From positions 434,001 to 498,000 of the forward strand of contig NZ_JAFCGY010000001.1 in NCBI RefSeq assembly GCF_016836705.1: DNA of 64,000 nucleotides, written 5' to 3'. Numbering within the stretch: the first letter of the stretch is position 1; every line of letters starts with the position of its first letter. Shown one piece after another: positions 61,936 through 64,000 of this stretch. Source of the DNA: Mesorhizobium caraganae. Lineage in GTDB: Bacteria > Pseudomonadota > Alphaproteobacteria > Rhizobiales > Rhizobiaceae. The position numbers and the translations under genes are program-made. Below the pieces are notes generated by a model. The model saw only the letters and a list, made by a program, of their open reading frames with translations. It searched no databases and was not told the origin of the DNA.

Positions 61936-63033
61936 ATGAAGGACGAGACATTTGAGGGGCGTCGGACTTTGCTGTGGGCCTTGCCCGCATCGCTGATCCT
62001 GCACACGCTCATCGCCGCGTTCCTGATTTACGGCTTGCCTACGTCTCCGGAACAGCCGCAGGAGGAGCAACCGGTCAACGTCGCGCTCGTACCTCCGCCC
62101 GATCCGCCAAAGCCGAAGCCTGCTCCCACACCGCCTGCACCGAAACCCGAGGCGGAAAAGCCTCCCGAACAGAAGGTTGAAAAGCCGGCGCCTGAAAAGC
62201 TGCCGCCAATCGAGGTGCTGAAGCCCGTTTTCCAGTTCGGTGATAAGGATACCGGCCCCCGGAAGTCCCTGGATGGAGGCAGCGCTAATGCCCCATCGCC
62301 CGCCAAGGATAACGAGCCAAAGCCGGCTGTCGCTCCAAAGGATGCAGAGAGCAAACCCGCTTCGGCGCCAGACGCCGGAGGGCCGGCAGAGTCAGCTAAG
62401 GTTGACGAGAAGCCGGAAGCAGACAAACAGGAGGCGGGGGCTCCAGACGCGGACAAGCAGGCATCCGTGGCAGCAATGCCTTTGACCAACCCCGGTGACG
62501 ACGGTGAGATCGAGCTTCCAGCGTCGGCTCAGGCGCCTCAAACCAGACCCGAAAATGTGCCGAAACCCCGCCCTTCCAAGGCTGCGAAGTCAGGACGCGG
62601 GAGCACCGGAGAGCCAAGCTCCACGGAGGTGGCCGCGGCCACATCACGGGCGTATTCGGGCCTTCCGGGCGTCCGCAAGCTCTTTTCACAAGGCGCTACC
62701 GGTGATGTGTTCGCAACGAACTCGATGGCCGACGTGCCTCGCGACCAGCGGGCGGCCAAACTTTGCGCCAGCGTTCTGGAGCAGGAGCTGATGGACGCGT
62801 CCAATTTTCCCCAATTGATCCCAGTTATTCCGCTGAAAGTCGGCAATATTCTTGACGCCCCCGACACCGCTTTCCGCACGGCAACGACATGGTACCATCT
62901 GAGCTTCCGGTGCGGAATCGACACCAATGCGACGCGAGTCACTTCCTTCGCCTTCCGTGTCGGAGCTGCTGCCACGCCCGAAGAAAGCGCCTTCCTTGAA
63001 CGGGAAGCTCGTCGGCGACGCGGTCCCGGCTGA
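61936..63033 (+). CDS. DUF930-domain membrane protein with TonB-like proline-rich region
   Basis: A 365-residue protein: one N-terminal membrane segment (LLWALPASLILHTLIAAFLI), about 200 residues rich in Pro, Lys, Glu and Ala (PKPKPAPTPPAPKPEAEKPP), then a C-terminal globular DUF930 domain (DVPRDQRAAKLCASVLEQEL to WYHLSFRCGIDTNATRV). The layout is like TonB, with a periplasmic spanning linker, but the end domain is different. Two Cys in the domain could form a disulfide. DUF930 proteins are common in rhizobia with unknown function. Confidence 0.85.
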   Translation: MKDETFEGRRTLLWALPASLILHTLIAAFLIYGLPTSPEQPQEEQPVNVALVPPPDPPKPKPAPTPPAPKPEAEKPPEQKVEKPAPEKLPPIEVLKPVFQFGDKDTGPRKSLDGGSANAPSPAKDNEPKPAVAPKDAESKPASAPDAGGPAESAKVDEKPEADKQEAGAPDADKQASVAAMPLTNPGDDGEIELPASAQAPQTRPENVPKPRPSKAAKSGRGSTGEPSSTEVAAATSRAYSGLPGVRKLFSQGATGDVFATNSMADVPRDQRAAKLCASVLEQELMDASNFPQLIPVIPLKVGNILDAPDTAFRTATTWYHLSFRCGIDTNATRVTSFAFRVGAAATPEESAFLEREARRRRGPG

Positions 63034-63183
63034 GACGGACCAGTAAGAGCGCATTTGCGCTTGGCGGGGGCCGCCGGCGAAGCCGGTCCCTTGCTTGCGA
63101 GGCAATAGGCTCTTGAACGGCTCGGGTGCCGAATGCTGTCACACCGGAGCGGATGGAGTCGACTTACGTCGCGTGGTCCCACG

Positions 63184-63930
63184 TCAATCCGCCGGGCGAT
63201 TGGCTTTGCGCCACTCCTCATATTCGCCGCGGGCATCGTCATGCAGCGGATAGTAGCGCTGCAGCGGCGCACCCTGCATCAGCTTCATGCGCGAGAACTC
63301 CTCCCACTCGTGATGCTTCTGTGATTCTTCGATCACCTTTGCGGCCATTGCGAGCGGAAGCACCACCACCCCGTCGTCGTCGGCCACGATGATGTCGCCG
63401 GGGATCACCGTGACACCGCCACAGGCGATCGGCACGTTGACGGCATTGGGGTAGATGCTGGTCTGCACATGATAATTTGGTGTCCAGCCGCGCAGCCAAA
63501 GGGGGAGGTCGAGCTTCTCGACATTGGGCCGGTCGCGCATGCACCCGTCGATGACGATGCCCGCGCCACCTCTGCCCTTGAAATAAGTCGACATCATATC
63601 GCCGAAGACGCCGGAGCTCATGTCGCCGCGCGCGTCGACCACCACCACATCGCCCTCCTGAGCGTGATAGAGCACGTGCCGGTGCAATTGCGTTTCCGGG
63701 TCGGCGTATTCTCCCTCGCTGAAGAGGTCGGGCCGCTGCGGCAGGAATTGCAGCGTCAGCGCCGGCCCGACGATCGACTTGCCGTGGTTCTGCGCCACCG
63801 GACCGACCATGTGCGGATTGCGGAAGCCCATGTGGCCAAGCGTGCCGGCAACCGTCGCGGCGCCAATCTCCCTTAGCGCGTCGATCAGGTCTTTTGGCGG
63901 CCGCTGCGTGATATCGGGAGTATGCGTCAT
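63184..63930 (-). CDS. RraA-family protein (aldolase/decarboxylase-like)
   Basis: A 248-residue protein of the RraA/HMG-aldolase family. The core DVVVVDARGDMSSGVFGDMM and GAGIVIDGCMRDRPNV with the Gly-rich and Arg-Asp motif are characteristic, as is VTVIPGDIIVADDDGVVVLP. Many members are class II pyruvate aldolases or oxaloacetate decarboxylases rather than RNase E regulators; this longer type in rhizobia is more likely metabolic. Its start is at 63930. The genes it works with lie outside the window to the right. Confidence 0.88.
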   Translation of the reverse strand: MTHTPDITQRPPKDLIDALREIGAATVAGTLGHMGFRNPHMVGPVAQNHGKSIVGPALTLQFLPQRPDLFSEGEYADPETQLHRHVLYHAQEGDVVVVDARGDMSSGVFGDMMSTYFKGRGGAGIVIDGCMRDRPNVEKLDLPLWLRGWTPNYHVQTSIYPNAVNVPIACGGVTVIPGDIIVADDDGVVVLPLAMAAKVIEESQKHHEWEEFSRMKLMQGAPLQRYYPLHDDARGEYEEWRKANRPAD

Positions 63931-64000
63931 AATGGACTCCGGTTGGAATTGAACTACCAGTTCGTAACTGAACCATCGCGGCGCTTGAGGTGAGGCGCTT

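Overview
The window looks like the chromosome of a rhizobial alphaproteobacterium, most likely Mesorhizobium or a close relative. This is inferred from gene families and regulatory elements, not from a database search. Pointers are four DUF982 proteins, a usg gene, a ROSE-type RNA thermometer in front of a small heat-shock gene, a CIRCE operator in front of groESL, a short second FtsZ, a DUF930 protein, and a biuret hydrolase whose catalytic residues fall at the published Rhizobium leguminosarum numbering.

Layout: (1) 1-7754 is a stress/xenobiotic island. A winged-helix ATPase regulator (running off the left edge) is divergent from two epoxide hydrolases, a DUF6130 secreted protein, a VOC protein, a frameshifted DipZ-like thioredoxin, a Tat-exported alpha/beta hydrolase and an Ohr-like protein lacking its peroxidatic cysteine. 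(2) 7755-14640 is largely decayed: tetR remnants, duplicated leader and N-terminal segments, an autotransporter pseudogene fused to a methyltransferase pseudogene. Intact genes here are a CapD/FlaA1-type nucleotide-sugar dehydratase and a diguanylate cyclase. (3) 14638-23085 holds an XRE regulator, an orphan peptide-type solute-binding protein, a CocE hydrolase, a serine-recombinase scar, a LysR/isochorismatase divergent pair, an SDR and a cupin. (4) 23223-29834 is a proteostasis block: groES-groEL, two Hsp20 genes, usg, and four DUF982 paralogues around them. (5) 30017-34978 has a MITE-like element, a MarR-controlled NmrA/NTF2-like set, a Tat hydrolase, and a TetR/GST divergent pair with visible operators.

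(6) 35083-44320 is a nitrogen-scavenging operon: GntR regulator, sigma-54 promoter, BMP-type ABC importer, biuret hydrolase, a second isochorismatase-family hydrolase, a cupin and allophanate hydrolase. Together these should import a ureide-like compound and degrade it through biuret and allophanate to ammonia and CO2. (7) 44586-55304 is nitrate assimilation: nasT-nasS, then a second sigma-54 promoter, a two-hairpin ANTAR target leader with an intrinsic terminator, and nrtABC-nirBD-nasA. The two nitrogen operons share sigma-54 logic, pointing to NtrC control. (8) 55527-63930 contains an RND efflux pair, a DUF1194 gene scar, ftsZ2, a DUF930 protein and an RraA-family protein.

No rRNA, tRNA, CRISPR array or intact insertion sequence was seen. 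Coordinates and motifs were read by eye; no alignment or folding program was run.
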